This document shows, one piece after another, positions 17,171 through 26,331 of a DNA stretch of 64,000 bases. The notes under the pieces are model-generated. The model made no database searches and was not told the DNA's origin. It saw only the letters and a list, made by a program, of their open reading frames with translations. Numbering within the stretch: the stretch's first letter is position 1; every line of letters begins with the position of its first letter. The translations under genes were made by a program, and so were the position numbers. This DNA comes from Dyella sp. EPa41. Its GTDB lineage: Bacteria > Pseudomonadota > Gammaproteobacteria > Xanthomonadales > Rhodanobacteraceae. The stretch lies in assembly GCF_016586165.1 (NCBI RefSeq), contig NZ_BCPR01000004.1, forward strand, positions 1 through 64,000, read 5' to 3'.

Positions 17171-19705
17171 GTGTCGCTTCGCGATTACGAACGAAAGCGC
17201 CGGTTTGACCGGACACCCGAGCCGCGACCGGAAGGCTCCGCCATCGGCACCGGGCGCGAGCTGTTTGTCGTGCAGCTGCACCATGCGCGGCGCAGGCATT
17301 ACGACTTCCGGTTGCAGGTCGGCGACGTGCTGAAGAGCTGGGCCTGCCCCAAGGGGCCAAGCTACGACCCGGCCGTGAAACGCCTCGCCGTGGAGGTCGA
17401 GGATCATCCCGTGTCCTACGCCGCCTTCCAGGGCGACATTCCCGACGGCTACGGCGCCGGGCATGTCGACACCTTCGACACCGGCGTCTGGTCGGCCTTG
17501 GGCGACCCCGAGGAACAGCTGCAGAAAGGTCACCTGAGCTTCGAACTCTTCGGCCAACGGCTCAAGGGTCGCTGGCACCTGGTGCGCAGTCATCGGGCCG
17601 AGAAAAAGCCCGCATGGTTCCTCATCAAGGACAAGGACGCCTATGCGTCCAAGCTGGAGGCAGACGACCTGCTCGACACCGCCATGGTGGAGAGCACCCG
17701 GCGCGGCGCGGGAAAGAGCGGAGGCGCCAAGGAGGTGGCCGAAAAGCTCAAGCGCGGCAAGCGCCAGGCCGCACCGACCGGCAGGCGTCGTCGCGTGTCA
17801 GCCGCGACGTGGGCGGCGAAGATTCCGGGCGCCCGCGAACACTCGATGCCTCCCGGCTTCTTCAAGCCCGAGCTGGCCACCCTGCGGCCCTCGCCACCGA
17901 CGGGCGATGACTGGCTCAACGAGGTGAAGTGGGACGGCTATCGCATCCTCACGAGCATCAGCGACGGCAACGTCGACCTGTGGTCGCGCAATGGACTGCC
18001 CTGGACCGGGAAGCTGCCGGAAATGCGCCAGGCCATCGAGGCCCTGGGGCTCGCGTCGGCGCGGCTGGATGGCGAGCTCATCGCCATCTCCGACGGCCGC
18101 CCCGATTTCAATGCACTCCAGCAGACGCTCTCGGGCGAACGCGCCTCGCCGCTTCTGTACATGCTGTTCGACATGCCTTGCCTGGAGGGTTTCGACCTTT
18201 CACGTGCCGCGCTGCTGGACCGAAAGAATGCACTGGAACGACTGCTGCAAGACGCACCGCCGCCGTTGCGCTACAGCACGCACGTGATCGGCAACGGTGC
18301 GCAGGTTTTCCAGAACGCCAGCGAAAACCGGCTGGAAGGCATCATGTGCAAGCGTGCGGACTCGCCTTATCGCAGTGGTCGCGGCGATGACTGGGTGAAG
18401 GTCAAGCGCCTGGAATCCGACGAGTTCGCCGTCGTGGGCTATACGGCAGCCAAAGGCTCGCGCAAGGGCTTCGGCTCGCTCCTGCTCGCCAAACCGGCGC
18501 CGGACGGTGAATGGGCTTACGTCGGTCGCGTCGGCAGCGGATTCTCGGACGAGATGTTGGGCAAACTCACGCGCTCACTGGCCAAGGCAGGCACGCGCGT
18601 GCCCAGTATCAAGCATGCCGGCGAGGCACCCAGGGATGCGCATTGGATCCAGCCGACCGCCGTCGCGGAAGTGTTCTATCGCGGCATCGGCAACCAGGGA
18701 CTGCTGCGTCAACCCAGCCTGAAGGCGATGCGGCTGGACAAATCGCCGGCCGACCTGCGCAGCGGCGACCACGATGCGGGCAAGCGCGCATCCACGCCCA
18801 CCCGCGGGAAACGGACGACTACCGGCGAAGCGATCACCATTACCCACCCCGATCGCGAGGTCTATCCGGGCGAAGGCATTACCAAGCAGGACGTGGCCGA
18901 CTATTACACGGCCGTGATGGACTGGTTCCTGCCGGGCGTGCTCAATCGACCCACCTCCGTGATCCGCTGGCCGCATGGCATCGGCAAGCCCAGCTTCTTC
19001 CAGAAGCACATCCCCGCCGGCGGGCTCGAGCATGTGGGTTCGGCGCGGCTGAAGGAAGAAACCGGCGCATCGGCCGTCTATCTCTATCCCGACAGCGCTC
19101 AGTCCATCATCGAGCTCGTGCAGTACAACGCCATCGAGTTTCATCCGTGGGGAGCGCACGTGGACCACCCCGACGGCGCGGACCGCGTCGTGTTCGACCT
19201 GGACCCCGGCCCGGATGTGAGCTGGACGCGTGTCAAGGCCGCTGCCCGGCTGGTGCGCCAACGGCTGGACCAGCTCGGATTGCAGTGCTTTCTCCGCACG
19301 ACGGGCGGCAAGGGACTCCATGTGGTCGTGCCGCTCAAGCCGGTTTCTCCGTGGAGGGAGGTCAAGCTGTTTGCGCAGAGCTTTGCGCAGGTGCTGGAGT
19401 CGATGCATCCACTGGAGTTTATCGCGGTCAGCAGCAAGGCCCGCCGCCGCGGGAAGATCTATGTCGACTATCTTCGCAATGGCCGCGGGGCCACCGCGGT
19501 GGCCTCGTACTCCCTGCGTGGCCGGCCGGGCGCACCGGTCGCCATGCCCTTGCGCTGGGGCGAGCTCGGCAAGCTCAAGAGCGCCGCACAATTCAATATC
19601 AAGACGACCGTTGCCCGGCTGAAGCGTCAACGCGCCGATCCCTGGGAAGGCATCGACAAGATGCGCCAGGGTCTCGGTGCCGTCATCGAATCCCTCTCTT
19701 CGTAA
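17171..19705 (+). CDS. ligD: DNA ligase D (phosphoesterase-ligase-polymerase)
   Basis: An 844-residue multidomain end-joining enzyme. Residues about 1-165 are the 3'-phosphoesterase (HHARRRHYDFRL, EVEDHPVSYAAFQG). Residues about 220-530 are the ATP-dependent ligase, with motif I EVKWDGYRIL holding the adenylated Lys, GELIAI, and motif V DDWVKVKRLE. Residues about 555-840 are the primase-polymerase with the metal-binding FDLDPGP and RTTGGKGLHVVVPL. This order is the Pseudomonas type. It starts with GTG one base after DUF3606. LigD normally works with Ku on double-strand breaks, but no ku gene is in this window. Confidence 0.95.
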   Translation: MSLRDYERKRRFDRTPEPRPEGSAIGTGRELFVVQLHHARRRHYDFRLQVGDVLKSWACPKGPSYDPAVKRLAVEVEDHPVSYAAFQGDIPDGYGAGHVDTFDTGVWSALGDPEEQLQKGHLSFELFGQRLKGRWHLVRSHRAEKKPAWFLIKDKDAYASKLEADDLLDTAMVESTRRGAGKSGGAKEVAEKLKRGKRQAAPTGRRRRVSAATWAAKIPGAREHSMPPGFFKPELATLRPSPPTGDDWLNEVKWDGYRILTSISDGNVDLWSRNGLPWTGKLPEMRQAIEALGLASARLDGELIAISDGRPDFNALQQTLSGERASPLLYMLFDMPCLEGFDLSRAALLDRKNALERLLQDAPPPLRYSTHVIGNGAQVFQNASENRLEGIMCKRADSPYRSGRGDDWVKVKRLESDEFAVVGYTAAKGSRKGFGSLLLAKPAPDGEWAYVGRVGSGFSDEMLGKLTRSLAKAGTRVPSIKHAGEAPRDAHWIQPTAVAEVFYRGIGNQGLLRQPSLKAMRLDKSPADLRSGDHDAGKRASTPTRGKRTTTGEAITITHPDREVYPGEGITKQDVADYYTAVMDWFLPGVLNRPTSVIRWPHGIGKPSFFQKHIPAGGLEHVGSARLKEETGASAVYLYPDSAQSIIELVQYNAIEFHPWGAHVDHPDGADRVVFDLDPGPDVSWTRVKAAARLVRQRLDQLGLQCFLRTTGGKGLHVVVPLKPVSPWREVKLFAQSFAQVLESMHPLEFIAVSSKARRRGKIYVDYLRNGRGATAVASYSLRGRPGAPVAMPLRWGELGKLKSAAQFNIKTTVARLKRQRADPWEGIDKMRQGLGAVIESLSS

Positions 19706-19729
19706 GCGCCCCTGGCGCCAGGAGTCCCC

Positions 19730-19870
19730 ATGAAATCCCCGCGGCGTGCCGCATGGATTGTCTTCGTCCTCGCCCTGCTCATCATTCTCGCGGTGGGTTT
19801 CTATCGGGCCGCGCGCCACAAGGAACCTCGCCCCGAAGCCACGCCGGCGGTGCCGACGTCCACGGCTTGA
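19730..19870 (+). CDS. 46-residue single-pass membrane protein after ligD
   Basis: A short gene preceded by CAGGAG with good spacing. It encodes MKSPRRAAW, then a strongly hydrophobic helix (IVFVLALLIILAVGFY), then a basic RAARHK and a Pro/Ala tail; residues about 10-25 would span the inner membrane with the N-terminus inside. It starts 24 bp after the ligD stop in the same direction. No family is recognised. The clear ribosome-binding site and helix favour a real gene; its role is unknown. Confidence 0.6.
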   Translation: MKSPRRAAWIVFVLALLIILAVGFYRAARHKEPRPEATPAVPTSTA

Positions 19871-20006
19871 ACGGCACCCGCCTCCTGTCCCGATGTCGCG
19901 CGAGAAGCCCGCGCTCACCGGGCAGGCACGTTGCGACGGACTCCTCCACACGTGCTGCGCGCGGTCGTGGCTAGTCTCACGCCATGTATGCCAGCAGGAA
20001 TCAACC

Positions 20007-20861
20007 ATGGCGGTGCGCATCGGCATTTCGGGTTGGAGCTACCGGCCGTGGAGGAAGGTGTTCTATCCCGCCGACCTGCCCGCCGACGACGAACTGGATT
20101 TTGCCTCGCGACAGTTCAATACCATCGAGCTGAATGCATCCTTCTACCGGCTGCTGACGCCTGCAAGCTATCGGGACTGGCGTCGCCGCACACCGAAAGG
20201 CTTTGTCTTTGCCGTGAAAGCGCCGCGCTTTCTCACGCACGTCAAGCGACTCAAGGATCTGGACGAACCGTTTTCCGTGTTCCTGGCGTCCGGCCCGCTC
20301 GAACTGAAAGGCAAGCTGGGCCCTTTCCTGTGGCAACTTCCACCGAACTTCCGCTACGACCGTGATCGCATCGAGGCTTTCATGACTGGCCTGCCACGCT
20401 CCGGTCGCGATGCCCTGGCGATGGCGCGCCGATACGCCAAGGTGAACAGCACGAGTGCCTTCGAACGGCAACGCCTGAGGCATGCGCTTGAAGTGCGGCA
20501 CCCGAGTTTTCTCGACGAGGGCTTCATTCGCCTGGCGCGCGACCATGGCGTCGCCGTCGTTGTTTCCGACGGCGCGGGACGCTGGCCGATGATCCAGGAC
20601 GTGACGGCGGGATTCATGTATATCCGCCTGCATGGCGAGAACACGCTGTATGGAGGGCGCTACAGCGAGCCTGCGCTGACGAGCTGGACCGCGAAGATCG
20701 AGGCCTGGCGCAAGGGTGCGCAGCCGGCCCATGCCGCGCTCATGCTTCGCCAGGGCGCCCCGTCCCGGAAGTCGCGGGACATCTACGTGTACTTCGACAA
20801 TGACATCAAGGTAGACGCGCCTTTCGATTCGCAACGACTGATCAAGCGCCTCAAGCCATGA
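20007..20861 (+). CDS. DUF72 family protein (YecE-like)
   Basis: A 284-residue protein of the DUF72 TIM-barrel family. Characteristic segments are the N-terminal RIGISGWSYRPWRKVFYP, FNTIELNASFYRL at about 40-52, PKGFVFAVKAPRFLTH at about 65-80, FLWQLPPNF in the middle, LEVRHPSF and MYIRLHGENTLYGGRYS near the C-terminus. The biochemical function of DUF72 is not established, although related proteins occur next to DNA-repair and stress genes. The ATG at 20007 gives the canonical family start. It follows ligD and the small membrane protein on the same strand. Confidence 0.85.
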   Translation: MAVRIGISGWSYRPWRKVFYPADLPADDELDFASRQFNTIELNASFYRLLTPASYRDWRRRTPKGFVFAVKAPRFLTHVKRLKDLDEPFSVFLASGPLELKGKLGPFLWQLPPNFRYDRDRIEAFMTGLPRSGRDALAMARRYAKVNSTSAFERQRLRHALEVRHPSFLDEGFIRLARDHGVAVVVSDGAGRWPMIQDVTAGFMYIRLHGENTLYGGRYSEPALTSWTAKIEAWRKGAQPAHAALMLRQGAPSRKSRDIYVYFDNDIKVDAPFDSQRLIKRLKP

Positions 20862-21047
20862 CGGATGCTTTCGTCGCCGAGTCAGCCAGGCGGCGAAAAG
20901 GTGCCATCAAGCCTGCGCCGCCTAGCAAAAACTTCACGAAAACCACGCGCGGGCTTGTGCACCGCGCGGGCAACCTGACGCCATGGGTACCCAGGCAAAG
21001 ATCTTGCTGCCCATCATTGCCTCCTTTTTTGCCAGGGAAGTGTCGCC

Positions 21048-21557
21048 ATGACCGAAGCACGGGAACTTCTGATCGACTGGATCCGTAACGCGCATGCCAT
21101 GGAGGTGCAGTCCGAAGAGCTGCTGGTCAGCCAGCTGCGCCGCATCGACCATTACCCCGAACTGCGCGACCGCCTGAAATCGCACCGTGACGAGTCACGC
21201 ACGCAGCGGGCCATATTGGAGGACTTGCTGCACGACTATCGGACGACGCCCTCGGCGTGGCGCGAGGCAGGCGTGAGGCTCATGGCGTTCGGCCAGAACA
21301 TGTTCCAGGTCGCCAGCAGCGATGAGGTGGTCAAGGGCGTGATCATGCTGGCGTCGTTCGAGCGCATGGAAATGTCGGTCTATCGCGCCCTTGGTTCCGC
21401 CGCCCAGCTCGCGGGTGAAGCCGCCCTGGTGGACATATTCGACCGTCTATACGCCCAGGAGCAGGCCATGGCGACGTGGCATGACGAGCATCTATCCGAC
21501 CTGGTCCGGCAATTCGTGGTGCGCTCGGAACTTCCCGATGTCACGGCCCGGCACTGA
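21048..21557 (+). CDS. Ferritin-like DUF892 (YciE/YciF-type) stress protein
   Basis: A 169-residue all-helical protein. It opens with ELLIDWIRNAHAMEVQSEELL and has paired glutamates and histidines (SHRDESRTQR, ASFERMEMSVYRAL, YAQEQAMATWHDEHL) compatible with a di-iron four-helix bundle of the YciE/YciF family. These proteins are induced by osmotic, oxidative or stationary-phase stress; the chemistry is unproven. AGGGAAG precedes the ATG. A 22-codon frame at 20983-21051 ends in an ATGA overlap with this start and could be a coupled leader. Confidence 0.8.
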   Translation: MTEARELLIDWIRNAHAMEVQSEELLVSQLRRIDHYPELRDRLKSHRDESRTQRAILEDLLHDYRTTPSAWREAGVRLMAFGQNMFQVASSDEVVKGVIMLASFERMEMSVYRALGSAAQLAGEAALVDIFDRLYAQEQAMATWHDEHLSDLVRQFVVRSELPDVTARH

Positions 21558-21563
21558 CCGCCG

Positions 21564-23223
21564 CTAGCGACCGTCGTCCCGGGGTGAGCGGTCCCGGCGC
21601 AGGGAGCTCAGCAGCAGGCCCGCCCCCATGATCGCCCCGGCGCCGTACATCAGCATCGGCAAGGCATCGTGAACGCCGTGCTCCGTGCGGTCGAGCATGG
21701 AGCCCGCAATGAACAACGCCGCGGCAATCACGCCGGTGGCGATGCGGTTGGCGATCTTCTGCAGGTTCTCTATGAGATGGGATTCCTCCAGGCCGTCGAT
21801 ACGGAAGCGCATGCGGTTGTCGGCCAGCGTCTGCAGGATGCGCGTCAATTGCTCCGGCGCATCGAGCAGCGCTCGTCGCGCGTCGAGGGCGACCATGCCG
21901 TACTCCGCCTGCGCGGCGCCGGGCCGCAGTTGCTCCAGGAGCAGGCGGCGCAGGTTCGCACTGATCAATTCCCGGGTCGGCAGGATCGGCGAGAGATGGC
22001 GCAACGCAGGTTCGAGGTTCAGCATGGCCCGCCCGAGCAGGCTCAACTCGGCGGGCGGGCGCAGGCCGTACCTGGCGCCAATGGTCGTCAGCGAGAGCAA
22101 CAGGCGCCCCATCTCCAGCGTCGCTTCGCCATGGGTCACCGCGTAGCGCAGCACCGCATCGCCGACGGCACGGCGATACCCGACGAGATCGGCTTCCGGC
22201 AATTCGACGAATAGCCGCTCGCAAAGACGGGCGACGGCGTCACCATCGCCCTGGGAGGCAAACAACAGCACCTTGAGCAGCGCCCTGCGCGTGACGGGCG
22301 CAATGCCCGCGATCATGCCGAAATCCAGCAGGGCCAGCCGGCCGTCCCCGGTCTGCACCAGGTTGCCCGGATGCGGATCCACATGCACGAGCCCATGCAG
22401 GAAAACCTGGTCGATATAAGCGCACAGCAGCTGACCCGCCTGCTCCGTGGCCACGTCCTCGCTGACCGGCAGCGGCGCCCCGAAACGCAACTTGTCGCCA
22501 TGCACGCGGGTCATCGTGAGCACGCCGCCCGAACAATAAGCCTCGTGCACGGTTGGAATGTAGAGCCTTGGATAGCCCGCGAGCTGGCCCGCAAACTGTC
22601 TCATGTAAGCAGCCTCGGCCAGGAAATCCAGCTCATTGAGCAGGCTTCTGCGCAACTCGTCGATCCACTGCACCGCGCCATAACGGCGCCCCCATGGCCG
22701 TGTGGCGCTGAAACCCATGGGCGATGCGCTCGAGAATATCCAGGTCGGTGCGTATGCGCTGCTCGATGCCGGGTCGACGTACTTTCACCGCGGCATCCGT
22801 GCCATCGCGCAAGGTCACCGCATGTACCTGGGCGAGCGACCCGGCAGCCAGCGGCTGCCCGTCGAAACGGAGAAAAACCTGCTCGGGCTCCGCGCCCAGT
22901 TCATGCCGGATCGTTTCGCGAATCGCCTCGACCGGCACGGCGTCCACATCGTTCTGGATCTTCTCCAGGGCGGAAAGATAGGACGCACTGACGAGGTCGG
23001 GCCGTCCGGACAATGCCTGGCCCAGCTTGATGAATGCGGGGCCAAGACGTTCGAGATCGGCAACGAAGCGTTCGGGTCGATCGACCACCGGAGCCGCCTG
23101 CGAAGCATCTTCCTGGCGGAAGATGCCGGCGCGGCGATAGCGCAAGACGAAGCGGAGGATCTGGGCGTAACGCGAGAGGCTACCTGGCATGAGCAAACCC
23201 GGAAGTTGGCGCTGCCGATCCAT
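21564..23223 (-). pseudogene. UbiB/AarF-like atypical kinase broken by one-base frameshift
   Basis: Two overlapping reading frames together encode one ABC1/UbiB-type protein. The N-terminal part (22633-23223) has the family KxGQ motif in FIKLGQALSGRPD, LAAGSLAQVH and the lysine of VKVRRPG. The C-terminal part (up to 22718, ending 21564) has LNELDFLAEA, the catalytic HVDPHPGN, the metal-binding DFG in LLDFGMIAG, and two C-terminal membrane helices. The domain content is complete, but the frame shifts within a run of five C at 22689-22693 (plus strand); removing one base would restore a single product of about 550 residues. It could be a recent pseudogene, slippage-controlled, or a sequence error. 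UbiB-type proteins support isoprenoid quinone or lipid metabolism. Confidence 0.8.
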
Positions 23224-23612
23224 GCGCCTTGCTGACGAAACGCAACGCGGGCCGGCTCAGTCTGACGCTAGCGATGCACAGGTGCACATCGCGTCACGGA
23301 CCATCATTCCATTCACGAAAAACTTCCCGTTTGCCGGGAAAAGCGGCCGCGAAGGCGCCATTTCCGCTGGAAGGACTTCGCCATTGCCGGGTACAAGGCT
23401 CACTTCCCTATCGTCGCCGAGGGCGCATGTCGCGCATCAGCATGCGATGCCCGCCTGCACACATTTCCCGTATGCGCCGGGTACAGGCGGCCCATCCATG
23501 CACCGGATGCATCCCCGTCGCGCGGCCGCCTTCCCGCCGGCCGCGTGCGACGGTGCTCACGTCCCTGAGCCGGGCGTGGAAATCCGGCAGAAGCAACGCG
23601 CCTCTTTCCCGG
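23224..23612. other. Non-coding interval between ubiB-like and hemerythrin genes
   Basis: About 390 bp. GCGATGCACAGGTGCACATCGC at 23271-23292 is described as an imperfect palindrome: GCGATG and CATCGC flank CACAGGTG. CGCGGCC (23521-23527) and GGCCGCG (23539-23545) form a stem that could end the leftward hemerythrin transcript; it has no T-run. No gene is supported. Confidence 0.4.
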
Positions 23613-24086
23613 CTACTCCGCCTTGGCCGCCTTCCACCCCTCGATGACCTCCTGCTTGCGTTGCGTCATGCGCTCCCCGAGTTCCCGCAGGGTCTCCTTG
23701 TCGAGCAGGGACCTGGCCTGCTTGAACATCTGCTGCTCCTCTTCCTCGACATGATGCTCGACCAGTTCCTTCAAAACCTTGGCGCGGCCGGAAAACTGCT
23801 CGGACGACGGATCCGTCTGCAACAGGCCCGGAAGCACCAGGTCTCCCGCTGCGCGATGCTCCTCCAACGCCTCGTAATACAGCTTCACCTGCTCCTTGTC
23901 GCCGGCTTCCCTGTACGCGGGATAGAAGATCTCCTCTTCGATCCTGGTATGCGCGTGCAGGTTGAGATGAATCTCGCGCAGCAACGTGGCGCGACGCTTC
24001 ACGGCGCGTGTAGTGGTCCGTGCAAGTTCGCCAAGCAGTGCCTTGACCGCCTTGTGATCGTCTTTCAGCAGTTGGATCGCGTCCAT
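23613..24086 (-). CDS. Hemerythrin HHE-domain protein
   Basis: A 157-residue soluble helical protein of the cation-binding HHE family. Likely iron ligands are in LLKDDHKAV (residues about 7-15), HTRIEEEIFYPAY (about 50), EEHRAAGDL and LVEHHVEEEE (about 110-120). It ends in a lysine-rich tail. Such proteins bind a di-iron centre and occur in responses to oxygen or nitric oxide; the specific role here is unknown. The ATG at 24086 begins the typical MDAIQLLKDDH start. It precedes no obvious partner but sits among stress genes. Confidence 0.85.
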   Translation of the reverse strand: MDAIQLLKDDHKAVKALLGELARTTTRAVKRRATLLREIHLNLHAHTRIEEEIFYPAYREAGDKEQVKLYYEALEEHRAAGDLVLPGLLQTDPSSEQFSGRAKVLKELVEHHVEEEEQQMFKQARSLLDKETLRELGERMTQRKQEVIEGWKAAKAE

Positions 24087-24248
24087 GGGGAAGCCCTTGA
24101 ATCGTCTTGCGGGCGATCGTGCGGGCTTTGCCGTGAATGCCTCGCGGCGCGAAGGAAAAGCTCTCGTCAAAAAGGTGACCGGCATGGATCGGCCCTTCCC
24201 GCTCGAATTGCCGAGGGCATGCATGCCGTGATTGATCAAGCGGCTCGC

Positions 24249-25217
24249 TCAAGAGGCGTCCCTTCCGGTCGTCGAGAGGAGCGGCCACCGGCGAGGCTCC
24301 AGGAAGATGCGCTGGATCTCCGGCTGCTGCCGGCGAATGGCGTCCTCGAGCTCGACAATCGCATCCTCAAGCTCCGCCATGGAGAGGCGTTCATCGAACT
24401 TGATGCTTACGGCCAACAGGATATCGTTTGGGGCGAAATGCATGGTCCAGACGCGATGTACCTCTCGCACCGCTGCGTGGCCACACAGCAACTGCCTGAT
24501 CTTCTCCCTCACCGGCCTGCTCGCGGCCTCGCCGGTGAGCAAGCCGCGGATCTCGTTGGCAAGCAGCGTGGCGGTGGCCGCCAGGATCAGCCCGATGAGC
24601 ACCGAAGCCAGGCCGTCGTACAGCGACCTGCCGCTCCATTGCGTCAACGCCACGCCGATGAAGGCAACCAGCAGTCCCGCCAGCGCCGCCGTATCCTCGA
24701 ACAGGACGGTAAACACCGCCGGATCCTTGCTCAAGCGCACGGCACGAATCCAACCCAGGCGCCGGCTCTCCTTCCTGAACTCACGCAGGGCGATGAGCCA
24801 TACCGTGCCTTCGAAGACGATGCCCACGCCAAGCACGATGTAGTTCACCCAGATACGGCTCATCGCTTCCGGCCGAAGGAGCTTGCTTATGCCCTGGTAG
24901 ATCGATACGCCCGCACCCAGGCCAAAGATCATCACCGCCACCACGAACGACCAGAAGTAGAGTTCCAGTCCATGGCCGAACGGATGGGCCTCCGACGCAG
25001 GTCGCGCCGAACGCCGCATGCCAAGCAGCAGCAACCATTGATTGCCGGTGTCCACCAGCGAATGCACCGATTCGCTCCACATCGCCGAACTGCCGGTGAA
25101 CATGGCCGCCACCATCTTGGACACGGCAATGGCAAGGTTTCCCGCAAGCGCCGCCCACACGACCCTGGTCGAGCGCTGCTTACCAACGGGAGCGTCGCGC
25201 GATGCAGGTGGTTGCAT
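24249..25217 (-). CDS. Cation diffusion facilitator (CDF) metal exporter
   Basis: A 322-residue inner-membrane antiporter exporting divalent metals (Zn, Fe, Mn or Co). The first transmembrane helices carry SSAMWSESVHSLVDTGNQ, with the histidine/aspartate metal site, followed by AHPFGHGLELYFWSF, which is typical of a proteobacterial subfamily. About six membrane segments are followed by a C-terminal cytoplasmic domain with REVHRVWTMHFAPNDILLAV. The ATG at 25217 is the first methionine before the conserved region. Substrate metal cannot be deduced from sequence alone. Confidence 0.88.
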   Translation of the reverse strand: MQPPASRDAPVGKQRSTRVVWAALAGNLAIAVSKMVAAMFTGSSAMWSESVHSLVDTGNQWLLLLGMRRSARPASEAHPFGHGLELYFWSFVVAVMIFGLGAGVSIYQGISKLLRPEAMSRIWVNYIVLGVGIVFEGTVWLIALREFRKESRRLGWIRAVRLSKDPAVFTVLFEDTAALAGLLVAFIGVALTQWSGRSLYDGLASVLIGLILAATATLLANEIRGLLTGEAASRPVREKIRQLLCGHAAVREVHRVWTMHFAPNDILLAVSIKFDERLSMAELEDAIVELEDAIRRQQPEIQRIFLEPRRWPLLSTTGRDAS

Positions 25218-25800
25218 GATGTCGGCCTGATTCTCCGGGCGATACCGTCGTGTTCGGCCGCGAGGCGTTGATGGGGGCCAGGCAAACCGCGATCGCAGTG
25301 CCGCTTGTCCGGGTCGATGAGCGGCCCGCACGTCTGAAAGTATTGGCCCATGTGATGGCGATGGGTCGACGCGGGGTGACCGGCATCGTCACAGGCAAAC
25401 GGACCGCTCCCCGCACTGCCATTGCCGCTGGCACTCGCGGACTGCCCGCCCGCATCGCTTGCGGCGGGCGGTGAACGGACTCATGCATTGGCGTTTCACC
25501 AGCGTGGTACGGCGCAATAGGTAGCCTGGTTTTGCGCACCGGCCACCGCCCCTGACTTGGGCCGTCCCCTCTCCCAAGCGGCTTCATACTGCCGGTGCGC
25601 ATCACGGGGCAGCGGGTTTCCCTCTACCTGGCCCGCTGCCCCATTCTCATGAGTGGCCCCATGGCGCGCGCCGCGCCGGTGAGATGGGTTTCCCATCGAC
25701 ATGCCGGTCGAAGCGAGTAGCCGCTTCACGTCGACGATTTGCGATCGCCCCACGGCAATGCCTGTGACCAGCCGGCTGGTCGACTTTGGAGAGGCGCGGC
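25218..25800. other. Non-coding interval between CDF and YflT-like genes
   Basis: About 580 bp with no supported gene; short open frames are arginine-rich and lack ribosome-binding sites. The interval holds the strong hairpin at 25606-25642 and must also contain the CDF promoter. Confidence 0.5.
25606..25642 (-). terminator. Strong hairpin downstream of the BON/YflT genes
   Basis: GGGGCAGCGGG (25606-25616) and CCCGCTGCCCC (25632-25642) make a perfect 11-bp stem with a 15-nt loop. It lies about 160 bp after the leftward YflT-like gene. There is no T-run, so it may be a hairpin stabilising the mRNA end rather than an intrinsic terminator. Confidence 0.4.
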
Positions 25801-26319
25801 TCAATCCACGCTGGCCTCGTGTCTGCTCGAGATGTCGTCGGCATGGTTGGCCTTGTAGATGTCTTCCACCACCGAACGCTGCTTGCCGTCTTCGGTATGC
25901 ACCGAGATGAGGATGTTGCCTTCGCGGATCTTCGCGTCGTAGCGCTTGGCCTCGAACTCCGGAATGCCCAGCCCGATGAGCGCGCCCACGATGCCGCCAG
26001 CCGCCGTGCCCACGGCCGCGCCACCCAGCGCCGCCATGATGGGTCCCGCCGCGATGAAAGCTCCGACGCCGGGAATGGCCAACGCGCCGATACCCGCCAG
26101 CCAGCCCAGCGCCGCACCCACGCCCAGCCCTGCCACACCGCCCGCCGTCGCACCTTCCGGCGCCTTGGTGTTGTGCTCGTGGGCGAAGTCCTTGCTGCCG
26201 CGGCGGTCGGGCAGCAATACGGAGATGTCATCGGCGGGGCATCCTGCCTGCTTCAGGTCCAGCACGATCTTCTCGGCTTGCTCGACCGTCTTGGCGATGC
26301 AGTAAACGGCGCTTTTCAT
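25801..26319 (-). CDS. YflT-like general stress protein with glycine-rich membrane segment
   Basis: A 172-residue protein. Residues 1-45 resemble the general-stress 17M/YflT domain (YCIAKTVEQAEKIVLDLKQAG, then DDISVLLPD). Residues about 55-120 are a Gly/Ala-rich hydrophobic hairpin (GVAGLGVGAALGWLAGIGAL and GGAAVGTAAGGIVGALIGLG) of the glycine-zipper type. The C-terminus returns to a soluble domain with ILISVHTED. GAGGAGAG precedes the ATG. It follows the BON protein by 12 bp, so they form an operon. A paralogue is at 46084-46581. Function unknown beyond stress association. Confidence 0.78.
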   Translation of the reverse strand: MKSAVYCIAKTVEQAEKIVLDLKQAGCPADDISVLLPDRRGSKDFAHEHNTKAPEGATAGGVAGLGVGAALGWLAGIGALAIPGVGAFIAAGPIMAALGGAAVGTAAGGIVGALIGLGIPEFEAKRYDAKIREGNILISVHTEDGKQRSVVEDIYKANHADDISSRHEASVD

Positions 26320-26331
26320 GGTGATCTCTCC

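Noticed and set aside
23229..25271. A 680-codon open frame on the plus strand
   Set aside because: It runs antisense to the hemerythrin and CDF genes, whose families are clear; its composition is that of a GC-rich shadow.
25250..25577. Small frames between the CDF and YflT-like genes
   Set aside because: Arg-rich, no start signals, and overlapping frames on both strands.
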